Below the pieces are notes generated by a model. The model was given only the letters and a program-made list of their open reading frames with translations. It was not told the DNA's origin and searched no databases. A stretch of DNA of 47,381 bases. Source: Actinoplanes cyaneus (GTDB lineage Bacteria > Actinomycetota > Actinomycetes > Mycobacteriales > Micromonosporaceae). The stretch is taken from positions 1 to 47,381 of the forward strand of contig NZ_BOMH01000083.1 in the NCBI RefSeq assembly GCF_016862095.1, in the 5' to 3' direction. This document shows, one piece after another, positions 8,361 through 15,468 of the stretch. Position 1 is the first letter of the stretch, and each line of letters begins with the position of its first letter. Made by a program: the position numbers and the translations under genes.

Positions 8361-10229
8361 TTGTTCGACTCCCGTCGGCCCGTGCCTCCGCTGATCCCGC
8401 GCCCGCTTTCCCTGACCGCTGGGGAGGGGGAGCTCGTCCTGACCCGTGCCACCACCGTCGGCTGCCACCCGGCCGTCGTCACCGCCGATGACGGTCAGGC
8501 CGTCGTCAACGATCACGCCGGCGCCGCCACCACTACCGCCACCACCACTACCGCCACCGCCGCCACCACTACCGTCGGCGCCGCCACCGCCACCGACACC
8601 ACCGGCGACGCCACCGCCACCGACACCACCAGCGCCGCCACCGACACCACCAGCGCCGCCACCGCCACCACCGGCGGCGGTGACCCCGTCGAGCAGCTGG
8701 GCGGCGTGCTCGCCTGGCTGCAGCAGGCGCTGCGACCGGCCACCGGGCTGCCTCTGCGGGAGTCCGGCCAGGCGACGATCACTCTCGGACTCGCCGGTAA
8801 CCTGGGCCCCGAGGCGTACCGGCTCACCGTCACCCCGGTGGGCGCCGTCGTCCTCGGCGGGACCGCCGCCGGAGTGTTCTACGGCTGCCAGGCCCTGCTG
8901 CAACTGCTGCCGCCCGCTGTCCACCGCCGCTCCCCGGTCGCCGGGCAGCACTGGGCGATCCCGGCGGTGGAAATCTCCGACGAGCCGCGGTTCGCTTGGC
9001 GCGGGGCGATGCTCGACGTGGCCCGGCACTTCATGCCCAAGCACGACGTGCTGCGCTTCATCGACCTGATGGCGCTGCACCGGCTCAACACGCTGCACTG
9101 GCACCTGACCGACGACCAGGGCTGGCGCCTGGAGATCAGACGTTATCCGCGCCTCACCGAGGTGGGGGCGTGGCGCCGGGAGAGTCAGGTCGGGGCGACC
9201 CGGGACGCGCCCGGCGACGGCCGTCCGCACGGCGGCTTCTACACCCAGGACGACGTACGGGAGATCGTCGCCTACGCCGCGCAACGGTTCGTCACCATCG
9301 TGCCGGAGATCGAGTCGCCCGGCCACGTGCAGGCGGCGCTCGCCGCGTATCCGCAGCTCGGCGTGGGCAAGGAGCCGCTCGACGTCTACACCCGGTGGGG
9401 CATCAACCGCAACGTCCTCAACGCCGAGGAGTCGACGGTGATTTTCTTCCAGAACGTGCTCGACGAGGTGCTCGCGCTCTTCCCGTCGCGGTGGATCGGG
9501 GTGGGCGGCGACGAGTGCCCTCGCGACCAGTGGCGCGACGATCCCCGTACGCGGGAAAGGATGATCGAGCTCGGACTGACGGGCGAGGAGCAGATCCAGG
9601 CCTGGTTCATCCACCGGCTCGACGAGCACCTGACCGCCGCGGGGCGCCGCCTCTTCGGCTGGGACGAGATCCTCGAGGGCGACCTGGCGCCCGGCACCAC
9701 GATCGCGTCCTGGCGTGGCATGACCGGGGCGGTGGCGGCTGCCCGGCGCGGCTACGACGTCGTAGCCTGCCCGGACGACCGGGTCTACCTCGATTACCGG
9801 CAGTCGGAGTCGCCGGACGAGCCGATCCCGGTCTCGATCCCGCTCACCGTCGCCGACGTGTACGCCTTCGACCCGGTGCCGGACGGGCTCACCCCGGACG
9901 AGGCGCGGCACATCCTCGGCGGGCAGGCGAACATCTGGACCGAGCATGCCGACTCGCCGCGCACCGTGGACTACCTGGCGTTCCCGCGGCTGTGTGCGGT
10001 CGCGGAGGCGCTGTGGAGCCCGGCCGGCGGCGACTACGAAGAATTCTTCCGCCGTCTCCGCCATCACTTGGCCCGCCTGGACGCGCTCGGGGTGGAGTAC
10101 CGCCACGCCGGTGGGCCGCTGCCGTGGCAACGCCGGCCCGGGGTGCCCGGACGACCGGACACCCGGCAGCAGCGGGCCGCGCACATCGCCAGGCTGGTCG
10201 AGAACATCGCACCTCAGGAGGTGTCATGA
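8361..10229 (+). CDS. Glycoside hydrolase family 20 beta-N-acetylhexosaminidase
   Basis: This ~622-residue enzyme releases terminal GlcNAc from chito-oligosaccharides. A GH20b-like N-terminal domain starts PPLIPRPLSLTAGEGELVLT. The catalytic barrel follows, with FAWRGAMLDVARHF, LHWHLTDDQGWRLEI and the catalytic Asp-Glu pair in GVGGDECPRDQW (D384-E385). No signal peptide is seen, so it probably acts in the cytoplasm on imported sugars, like DasD. An Ala/Thr-rich stretch (about residues 54-110) splits the N-terminal domain and comes from a DNA repeat. The start is uncertain: TTG 8361 or GTG 8382, neither with a good ribosome site. Translation is probably coupled to the permease gene. Confidence 0.9.
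   Translation: MFDSRRPVPPLIPRPLSLTAGEGELVLTRATTVGCHPAVVTADDGQAVVNDHAGAATTTATTTTATAATTTVGAATATDTTGDATATDTTSAATDTTSAATATTGGGDPVEQLGGVLAWLQQALRPATGLPLRESGQATITLGLAGNLGPEAYRLTVTPVGAVVLGGTAAGVFYGCQALLQLLPPAVHRRSPVAGQHWAIPAVEISDEPRFAWRGAMLDVARHFMPKHDVLRFIDLMALHRLNTLHWHLTDDQGWRLEIRRYPRLTEVGAWRRESQVGATRDAPGDGRPHGGFYTQDDVREIVAYAAQRFVTIVPEIESPGHVQAALAAYPQLGVGKEPLDVYTRWGINRNVLNAEESTVIFFQNVLDEVLALFPSRWIGVGGDECPRDQWRDDPRTRERMIELGLTGEEQIQAWFIHRLDEHLTAAGRRLFGWDEILEGDLAPGTTIASWRGMTGAVAAARRGYDVVACPDDRVYLDYRQSESPDEPIPVSIPLTVADVYAFDPVPDGLTPDEARHILGGQANIWTEHADSPRTVDYLAFPRLCAVAEALWSPAGGDYEEFFRRLRHHLARLDALGVEYRHAGGPLPWQRRPGVPGRPDTRQQRAAHIARLVENIAPQEVS
8521..8685 (+). repeat. ACC/GCC trinucleotide-rich repeat inside the GH20 gene
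   Basis: About 165 bp consist almost only of ACC, GCC and GAC triplets, including a near-perfect duplication of GCCACCGACACCACCAGC. It codes for Ala/Thr/Asp only, and is bordered by normal GH20 N-domain sequence on both sides. Confidence 0.85.
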
Positions 10230-10294
10230 CGTTGGCCACCGGCACCGGCACCGGCACCGGCACCGGCACCGGCACCGGCACCGGCACCTGTTGA
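10226..10294 (+). CDS. Mini-ORF of 22 residues, Thr-Gly repeat, coupled to the GH20 gene
   Basis: ATG 10226 overlaps the GH20 stop as ATGA and is preceded by AGGAGGTGTC, the strongest ribosome site in the window. The product is MTLAT followed by repeating Gly-Thr and a terminal Cys. It ends at TGA 10292-10294, immediately after eight GGCACC units. It may be a leader peptide, the stump of a longer gene lost through repeat expansion, or an untranslated chance frame. No function is assigned. Confidence 0.4.
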   Translation: MTLATGTGTGTGTGTGTGTGTC

Positions 10295-10400
10295 AGGCAG
10301 CAAGACGTCCGCTCCCGGCCCGGCCTCCGGCCTCGCTCCCGGCCCGGCCTCCGGCCTCGCTCCCGGCCCGGGCTCCAGCCTCGCGCCCGGCCCCGCCGGG
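10235..10400 (+). repeat. (GGCACC)8 hexanucleotide repeat followed by 24-bp minisatellite (3 copies)
   Basis: GGCACC is repeated exactly eight times at 10241-10288. A second array of 24-bp units beginning GCTCCCGGCCCGG starts at 10311, 10335 and 10359, with a degenerate fourth start at 10383. The arrays fill the space between the GH20 gene and the convergent SGNH hydrolase gene. Confidence 0.9.
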
Positions 10401-10430
10401 GCGGCAGCGCTGATGACGCCCGGCAGGAGA

Positions 10431-11582
10431 TCAGGAGGCGTGGAACGGGCCGCCCGCGCCGAACGCGTGCTCCGCGAAACGCTCGCCGATCAGCTGATGT
10501 GTCGCGGTGTCCGGGTGCAACGCGTCCGGCAGTGGATGCGCAGCCGCGTCCTTCTCGCCGTAAAGCACCGTCCCGTCCAGATAGTGCAGGTGCGGATCAT
10601 CCGCGCGGCGCCCGGCCAGCGACGCCAGCGCCTCGCGGATCACCCGCAGCGACAGGCGCCCCAGTTCGCGGTCGCCGGGCCGCCCGGTGGCGATGAACCG
10701 GACCTGATCGGTGCCGAGCGTCGCCGGGTCCACCGCGCCCGGGCCGGGAGTGTCCTCGTGGATGCCGCAGAAGATCGGAGAGATCAGCACGATCGGCGTA
10801 CGCGGATGGCCGTCCCGGATCGTGTCCAGGAACCCGTGGACCGCGGGAACGAACGTGCGCAGCCGCATCCCGTCCAGGTTCACCACGTTGATCCCCAGCT
10901 TCACGCTGATCAGGTCGGCCGGCGCGTCCCGGATCACCCGGGCCAGGAACGGGTCGACCAGCGCGCTGCCGCCCAGCCCGAGATTGCGCAGGTCCACCCC
11001 GGCACGGCGGGCCGCGACGGCGGGCCAGGTCCGGGCCGGGGAGGTGGCGTTCGAGCCGTGACTGATCGAGCTGCCGTGATGCAGCCACCGCCGCCGGCCC
11101 GTCGCGACCGGGTGGACCGGCTCGTGGGTGCGCAGCGCGATCAGCTCCACCGCCTCGTTGTGCGGCAGCCAGATCTCGACGACCTTGTCACCGGCCGGCA
11201 GGCCCGCGAAGACAGCGGTGTGCGGCTCGCCGGGTCGGAACCCACTCGCGCCGGTGCCCAGGTCGACCTCGATCAGGTCGCCGCCGCCGAGCCCGTCGCT
11301 CGCGACGATCTCGTCGCCGATCACCAGGTCGATGCTGCCCCGCGGCCGGTCGGCGCCCCGGTACCCGACCCGGCTGGGGTGACAGACCAGCTCGACCGTG
11401 CGCGCGGTGGTCCGGGCGACGATCCGGACCCCGGAGGGCTGACCCTCCACCATCGCCAGCTGCGGATCGGGGAACCGGGCCAGCACCGGGCCCGGTAGAC
11501 GGTGCGGCCGGATGCCGCGCTCGGTCGTCTCCAGTTCGGCGGCGCCGTGGACGAGGGCGGCGGTGATCGGGGTGGTGATCAT
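10431..11582 (-). CDS. SGNH/GDSL-type hydrolase
   Basis: This 383-residue protein has a beta-rich N-terminal domain (about 1-160) and a C-terminal SGNH esterase fold. Block I is WLHHGSSISHGS with the nucleophile serine, block II is NLGLGGSALVDP, block III is the GINV stretch, and block V is DALHPDTATHQL with the Asp-x-x-His pair. Such two-domain enzymes are commonly carbohydrate esterases or lipases. No signal peptide is visible. The ATG at 11582 overlaps the stop codon of the upstream TetR gene (ATGA), so the two form one operon, and the regulator probably controls the hydrolase. The substrate is not known. It is convergent with the GH20 gene. Confidence 0.85.
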   Translation of the reverse strand: MITTPITAALVHGAAELETTERGIRPHRLPGPVLARFPDPQLAMVEGQPSGVRIVARTTARTVELVCHPSRVGYRGADRPRGSIDLVIGDEIVASDGLGGGDLIEVDLGTGASGFRPGEPHTAVFAGLPAGDKVVEIWLPHNEAVELIALRTHEPVHPVATGRRRWLHHGSSISHGSNATSPARTWPAVAARRAGVDLRNLGLGGSALVDPFLARVIRDAPADLISVKLGINVVNLDGMRLRTFVPAVHGFLDTIRDGHPRTPIVLISPIFCGIHEDTPGPGAVDPATLGTDQVRFIATGRPGDRELGRLSLRVIREALASLAGRRADDPHLHYLDGTVLYGEKDAAAHPLPDALHPDTATHQLIGERFAEHAFGAGGPFHAS

Positions 11583-12163
11583 GAGGGGTCTCCGGGGTCG
11601 GCGGGCCAGGCGGTGAGCAGGACGTCGAGGGCCTGGACGGTCTTGCGCCAGGACACGTCGGGGGAGGGGTGGCTGTGGTCGAAGCCGCCGATGCGTTCCA
11701 GCGCCAGATAGCCGTTGATCGTGGCGCCGAGCAGGCGGACGGCGTGGACGTGCTGGTCCTCCGGGATGGGGTAACCGCGCAGCACGGCCTTGTTCAGCAC
11801 GACGATCCGGCGTGCCGCGTCGGACCGCACGACGGTGTCGCCGGCACGCCGTTGCAGGGACTGCCATCGGCCGGGCGCCTCGCGGGCGAACTCGCGGTGC
11901 GCGGTGGCGAAGCCGTCCAGCGCGTCCCGGCCGGCTCGGCCCGCGATCGCGGTGGCGATGCGCTGGGACAGGTCGGCGAGAGCCAGGGCCGCGACGCCGT
12001 CGAGGAGGGCTTCGCGGTCTTTGACGTGCGAATACAGGCTGGGGGCCTGCACTTTGAGGCGGCGCGCGACAGCCGAGAGGGTGACGGCTTCGAAGCCGGC
12101 CTCGTCGGCCAGGCCGGCCGCGGCGGCGACGACAGCGGCAGAGGTGAGAGGGACACGTTCCAC
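11579..12163 (-). CDS. TetR-family transcriptional regulator
   Basis: This 194-residue regulator has an N-terminal HTH (about residues 8-50: ADEAGFEAVTLSAVARRLKV, then SLYSHVKDREALL) and a WHG-type C-terminal ligand domain. GTG 12163 has no ribosome site at a normal distance. TAGGTT at 12175-12170 ends 6 bases upstream, so a leaderless transcript is likely. Two copies of an imperfect palindrome lie over this promoter, consistent with autorepression and control of the overlapping SGNH hydrolase gene. Confidence 0.88.
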   Translation of the reverse strand: MERVPLTSAAVVAAAAGLADEAGFEAVTLSAVARRLKVQAPSLYSHVKDREALLDGVAALALADLSQRIATAIAGRAGRDALDGFATAHREFAREAPGRWQSLQRRAGDTVVRSDAARRIVVLNKAVLRGYPIPEDQHVHAVRLLGATINGYLALERIGGFDHSHPSPDVSWRKTVQALDVLLTAWPADPGDPS

Positions 12164-12169
12164 ACTCCC

Positions 12170-12209
12170 AACCTATACCCATTAGGCATCTACCTACAAC
12201 CAATAGGTA
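12170..12209 (-). promoter_or_regulatory. Twin operator and promoter of the tetR-SGNH operon
   Basis: AACCTATACCCATTAGGC (12170-12187) and TACCTACAACCAATAGGT (12191-12208) are two versions of CCTA-N7-TAGG, set 21 bp apart. The minus-strand promoter TTGTAG-18-TAGGTT lies within them. Confidence 0.65.
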
Positions 12210-12674
12210 CGTCCACGCCTGCTCCGCCCCGGTCTGTCGGCCGACCCGATACAGCCGTGAGCACCAGCCGAAGTGCTCGGGCTGGCGCTGAGGGTTGTAT
12301 CGGGCGGGCGGTACGACCGTGAGTGCCAGCCGCGGTGCTCGGGCTGGTGCTGAGGGTTGAGTCGGGGCTTCAGGACAGCCGTGAGCACCAGCCGGGCCGC
12401 GGTGCCGTTCGGGCGGCGTACCGGCGAAGGACCGCAATCGCCACGGGCAGCAACTGGCGGCTGGGTCCGTGATCGGCGACGGGCGGCGCCTGGCAAGTAT
12501 CGGATGACCCGCCGCCGTCGTGAGTGGCGGCCCGTCCGTGATCAGCGGCGGGCGGTCCTTGAAGGTTCATTCCGGACGACAGAGGTGAATATCACCGCCG
12601 CCGAACGTCTTTCGCGTTTGCCGGAATGTGTGGCAGATTGGTGCGGCGCGGTGAGTGAGAGCGGGGAGCGGGCT
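12210..12674. repeat. Gene-free region with 62-bp and 69-bp tandem repeats
   Basis: CAGCCGTGAGCACCAGCC-type units start at 12251, 12313 and 12375, exactly 62 bp apart; the third is partial. A second family starting GTCCGTGATC at 12465 and 12534 is 69 bp apart. The last ~110 bases before the secreted-protein gene have no repeat and must hold its promoter. No convincing gene is seen. Confidence 0.75.
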
Positions 12675-14195
12675 GTGAATCGGAGCAAACGGGGACGTCC
12701 ACGATTCACCGGCGTCTTCGCCGGTTCGGTCGCGTTGACGTTCGTCGCCGGGACGGTGCTCATGCCGTCGCCGGCGCAGGCCCAGCCCGACGCCGCCACG
12801 TCTGTCACCCCGGCCAACTGCCGTCCCGGTGACGTGATCTCCGCGGACCGGGTGATCGCCGATCAGATCCGGCCCCTGATGAGCGGCCGCCGCCTCGGCT
12901 CCTACATCAACGGCAACCGCGTCGCCTGCGCGCGGATCATCGTCCGCACCGTGCAGGACCGCGGGCTCGGCCAGCGGGCCGCGGTGATCGCGGTGGCCAC
13001 GGCGATCGCGGAGAGCACGCTCACCAACCACACCGTGGCGACCGACCACGACAGCCTGGGCCTGTTCCAGCAGCGGCCGTCGCAGGGCTGGGGCTCTCCC
13101 GGGCAGCTGGTCGACCCGACCTACGCGACGAACGCGTTCCTCGACGCGATGATCCGGAAGTACCCGAAGAACGCCTGGATGACCGGCGACATCGGCGCGA
13201 TCTGCCAGCGGGTGCAGACGTCGGCCACCCCCTGGGCGTACGCGCCGGAGGTGCCGGACGCCGCGCTGATCGTCGGCGCGTTGTGGGCCCAGGTCACGGC
13301 CCCGCAGCCCGGCGCGGCGAAGACGACGACGCCGGCCGCCGCGGCGCCGACCGGCCCGTTCCAGCGCACGCTGCTCACCACCGGCGCCGAGCTCGGCCCG
13401 CTGGACGGCGCGCACGCCCTGACGCTCGCCGACTGGAACGCCGACGGCAAGCCCGACCTGGTGGTGGTGAAAGCGGCCGGCACCGTCACCGGCAAGACCG
13501 AGCTGCGCATCATGGACGGTTCGCGGAACTTCTCGTCCCTGCTGCTGAACACGGCCACCGGGCTCGGCCCGTCCGACGGCACCCAGACCTACACGGTCAC
13601 CGACTGGAACGCCGACGGCAAACCCGACCTGGTCGTGGTGCAGCGCTCCGGCACCGCCAGTGGGCACGTCGAGATCCGGGTCGTCGACGGCGCGTCGTAC
13701 TTCCAGAAGCTGCTGGTGGAAACCTCCACCGCGCTGCCCCCGGCCGACGAGCATGTCCAGTTCACCGTCGCCGACTGGAACGGCGACGGCAAGCCTGACC
13801 TGGTCGCCGCGCAGACGTCCGGCACCGCGAGCAAGAAGGTCGAGGTCCAGGTCCTCGACGGCGCCTCGAACTTCCAGCAGCCGCTCGGCGCGGCGAAAAT
13901 CACCACCGCCGAGCCGGCCGCCGACGGTCTGCAGGTCGCGGTGACCGACTGGAACGCCGACAAGCGCGCCGACCTGGTGACGATCCGCAAGGCCGCCAAG
14001 TCCGAGGTGCACGTGCTGGACGGCGCGTCGTCGCTCACCGGCTACCTGTCGCAGACCAGCACCGGGCAGGCCGCCGACGATCGCTACGAGCTGCTGATCA
14101 ACGACTTCAACGGCGACAAGCACCCGGATCTCGTCGTGGTCCAGAAGACCGGCACCGCGAGCGGCCGCGCCGAGGTCACCGTCCTCGGCGGCTGA
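12675..14195 (+). CDS. Secreted protein: lysozyme-like N-domain plus FG-GAP/VCBS repeats
   Basis: This 506-residue protein has a signal peptide (RSKRGRPR basic end, hydrophobic VALTFVAGTVL, likely cleavage after AQA). Residues about 45-205 form an actinobacterial domain with AVATAIAESTL and SLGLFQQRPSQGWGS, resembling the transglycosylase/lysozyme fold with Glu in AES as possible acid. About five FG-GAP/VCBS-like blades follow, each with a Ca-binding loop such as DWNADGKPDLVVV; the fourth is altered to DWNADKRADLV. It probably acts outside the cell on peptidoglycan or surface glycans. GTG 12675 has GGGGAG 6 bases upstream; an in-frame GTG at 12651 is less likely. Confidence 0.8.
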   Translation: MNRSKRGRPRFTGVFAGSVALTFVAGTVLMPSPAQAQPDAATSVTPANCRPGDVISADRVIADQIRPLMSGRRLGSYINGNRVACARIIVRTVQDRGLGQRAAVIAVATAIAESTLTNHTVATDHDSLGLFQQRPSQGWGSPGQLVDPTYATNAFLDAMIRKYPKNAWMTGDIGAICQRVQTSATPWAYAPEVPDAALIVGALWAQVTAPQPGAAKTTTPAAAAPTGPFQRTLLTTGAELGPLDGAHALTLADWNADGKPDLVVVKAAGTVTGKTELRIMDGSRNFSSLLLNTATGLGPSDGTQTYTVTDWNADGKPDLVVVQRSGTASGHVEIRVVDGASYFQKLLVETSTALPPADEHVQFTVADWNGDGKPDLVAAQTSGTASKKVEVQVLDGASNFQQPLGAAKITTAEPAADGLQVAVTDWNADKRADLVTIRKAAKSEVHVLDGASSLTGYLSQTSTGQAADDRYELLINDFNGDKHPDLVVVQKTGTASGRAEVTVLGG

Positions 14196-14671
14196 CCTCC
14201 GCCCGGAAGAAGATTTACACCCCTTTCCCGTACGGTCGTCAGTCGCCCGTCCCCGCACGCGACCGCCGCATCGGCGACGCGCTGCAGCCGATCGCGGTGT
14301 GGGGCGTTCCGGGGAGTGACAGCCAGACGCTCGGCTTCTGCCTGCCTTTCTCGCTCATCGCCCGCAGGCCTTTTCCGGATGGACGAAAGGCCCGCTCACC
14401 ATGAGCGCGGAGGTCTCGGCCGGGGAATGCAACCCAGGTTCCTAGGATGCTCTACGGGGTGAGCGTGAGAGCACGCGGAACTGGACCACGCGGCGAGGCA
14501 TGACCGGCGTTCGCAGCCGAACCCCTCTCCGGGCCGGCGCCGGCGCTGGCGTATGGCGGGCAGGACCGGGGAGGCGCTGGCGTGCGGCGGGCGGGACCGG
14601 GCCGGCGCTGGCGTGGGGCGGGCAGGATGGGAAGCGTCCGAGGAGTTCGTGCTCGCCGAGGAGGCGCTGTC
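14196..14671. repeat. Gene-free region with 31-bp tandem repeat upstream of the methyltransferase
   Basis: The first ~340 bases hold no supported gene or hairpin. GGCGCTGG recurs at 14542, 14573 and 14604, exactly 31 bp apart, within units ending GGCGGGCAGGA. The array ends about 35 bases before the ribosome site of the methyltransferase. Confidence 0.7.
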
Positions 14672-15304
14672 GTGGACGAGTCACCAGCCACAGTCAAGGC
14701 GCGCCGGGTCTGGGATCGCACCGCCCCCGGTTACGACCGCCAGATCCAGTTCCTGGAACGGCACTGGTTCACCGGTGGCCGGGAGTGGCTGGGCGCCCGC
14801 GCCGAGGGCCGGATCCTCGACGTCGGCGTCGGCACCGGCCGGAACCTGCCGCACTACCCGCCCGCCGCCACCGTGACCGGGATCGATCTGAGCCCCGGCA
14901 TGCTCGACCACGCCCGCCGCCGTGCTGCCGCTCTCGGCCGACCCGCTGACCTGCGCGAAGGCGATGCCGAGAACCTCGCGTTCGGCGATGCCCGCTTCGA
15001 CACGGTGGTGTGCGCGCTGGTCCTCTGCACCGTCCCGGACCGGCGGGCGGCACTCGCCGAGATGTGGCGGGTGCTGGTCCCCGGTGGACGGCTGTTGCTG
15101 CTCGACCACATCGGCAGCACCTGGCCGCCGGTCCGCGCCGCGCAGTGGCTGCTCGAGCGGATCACCGTGCCGACCGCGGGGGAGCACTTCACCCGCCGCC
15201 AGCGCCCGCTGGTCGAGGCCGCCGGTTTCACGATCGTCGAGGCGGTCCGCCTCAAGGCCGGCAGCGTCGAGCGCGTGCACGCCCGCAAGCCGGTCATCAC
15301 CTGA
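14672..15304 (+). CDS. Class I SAM-dependent methyltransferase
   Basis: This 210-residue protein has a Methyltransf_11 fold. Motif I, ILDVGVGTGRNL, binds SAM, followed by the acidic loop GIDLSPGML, motif II near EGDAENLAFGDARFDTVVC, and VPGGRLLLLDHIG. The similarity is to the UbiE/COQ5-like group, also seen in phospholipid and small-molecule methyltransferases; the substrate is unknown. The GTG at 14672 is chosen for GAGGAG 8 bases upstream. The last ~12 codons and stop are repeated twice more downstream as non-coding DNA. Confidence 0.88.
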   Translation: MDESPATVKARRVWDRTAPGYDRQIQFLERHWFTGGREWLGARAEGRILDVGVGTGRNLPHYPPAATVTGIDLSPGMLDHARRRAAALGRPADLREGDAENLAFGDARFDTVVCALVLCTVPDRRAALAEMWRVLVPGGRLLLLDHIGSTWPPVRAAQWLLERITVPTAGEHFTRRQRPLVEAAGFTIVEAVRLKAGSVERVHARKPVIT

Positions 15305-15372
15305 AGCGTCGAGCACCCCGCAAGCCGGTCACAGCCTGAAGCGTCGAGCGCGCTCGCAAGCCGGTCACCGCC
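15284..15372 (+). repeat. Tandem triplication of the methyltransferase 3' end including its stop
   Basis: CGCAAGCCGGTCA occurs at 15284 (inside the gene), 15319 and 15355. Each of the first two is followed by a CCTGA ending and AGCGTCGAGC. Unit length is 35-36 bp. Confidence 0.85.
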
Positions 15373-15468
15373 CCACCCGGTTGGTTCGCTCAAGGCCTGG
15401 TGGACCTCTGAGCCGCGAAGCGTGCGCCTCTGCGGGTGGGACCTGCCGATCATGGGTATCGCCAGGCA

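Noticed and set aside
8996..10294. Long plus-strand frame overlapping GH20 and other antisense frames there
   Set aside because: Arg/Ala/Gly-rich shadow of the GH20 gene. Only the last 23 codons, with their own ribosome site, were kept as a mini-ORF.
10241..10400. CRISPR array
   Set aside because: The repeats are directly joined without spacers and units are 6 or 24 bp, so it is a simple tandem array.
10413..11498. 361-codon plus-strand frame opposite the SGNH hydrolase
   Set aside because: Antisense to a gene with clear catalytic motifs; composition is typical of shadow frames and no domain was recognised.
12251..12560. CRISPR-like array with 62/69-bp period
   Set aside because: Only 2-3 imperfect copies, no constant repeat with unique spacers, and no cas genes.
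14196..14530. Possible riboswitch upstream of the methyltransferase
   Set aside because: No conserved core of a known riboswitch class could be recognised by eye; a covariance search of this stretch would be decisive.
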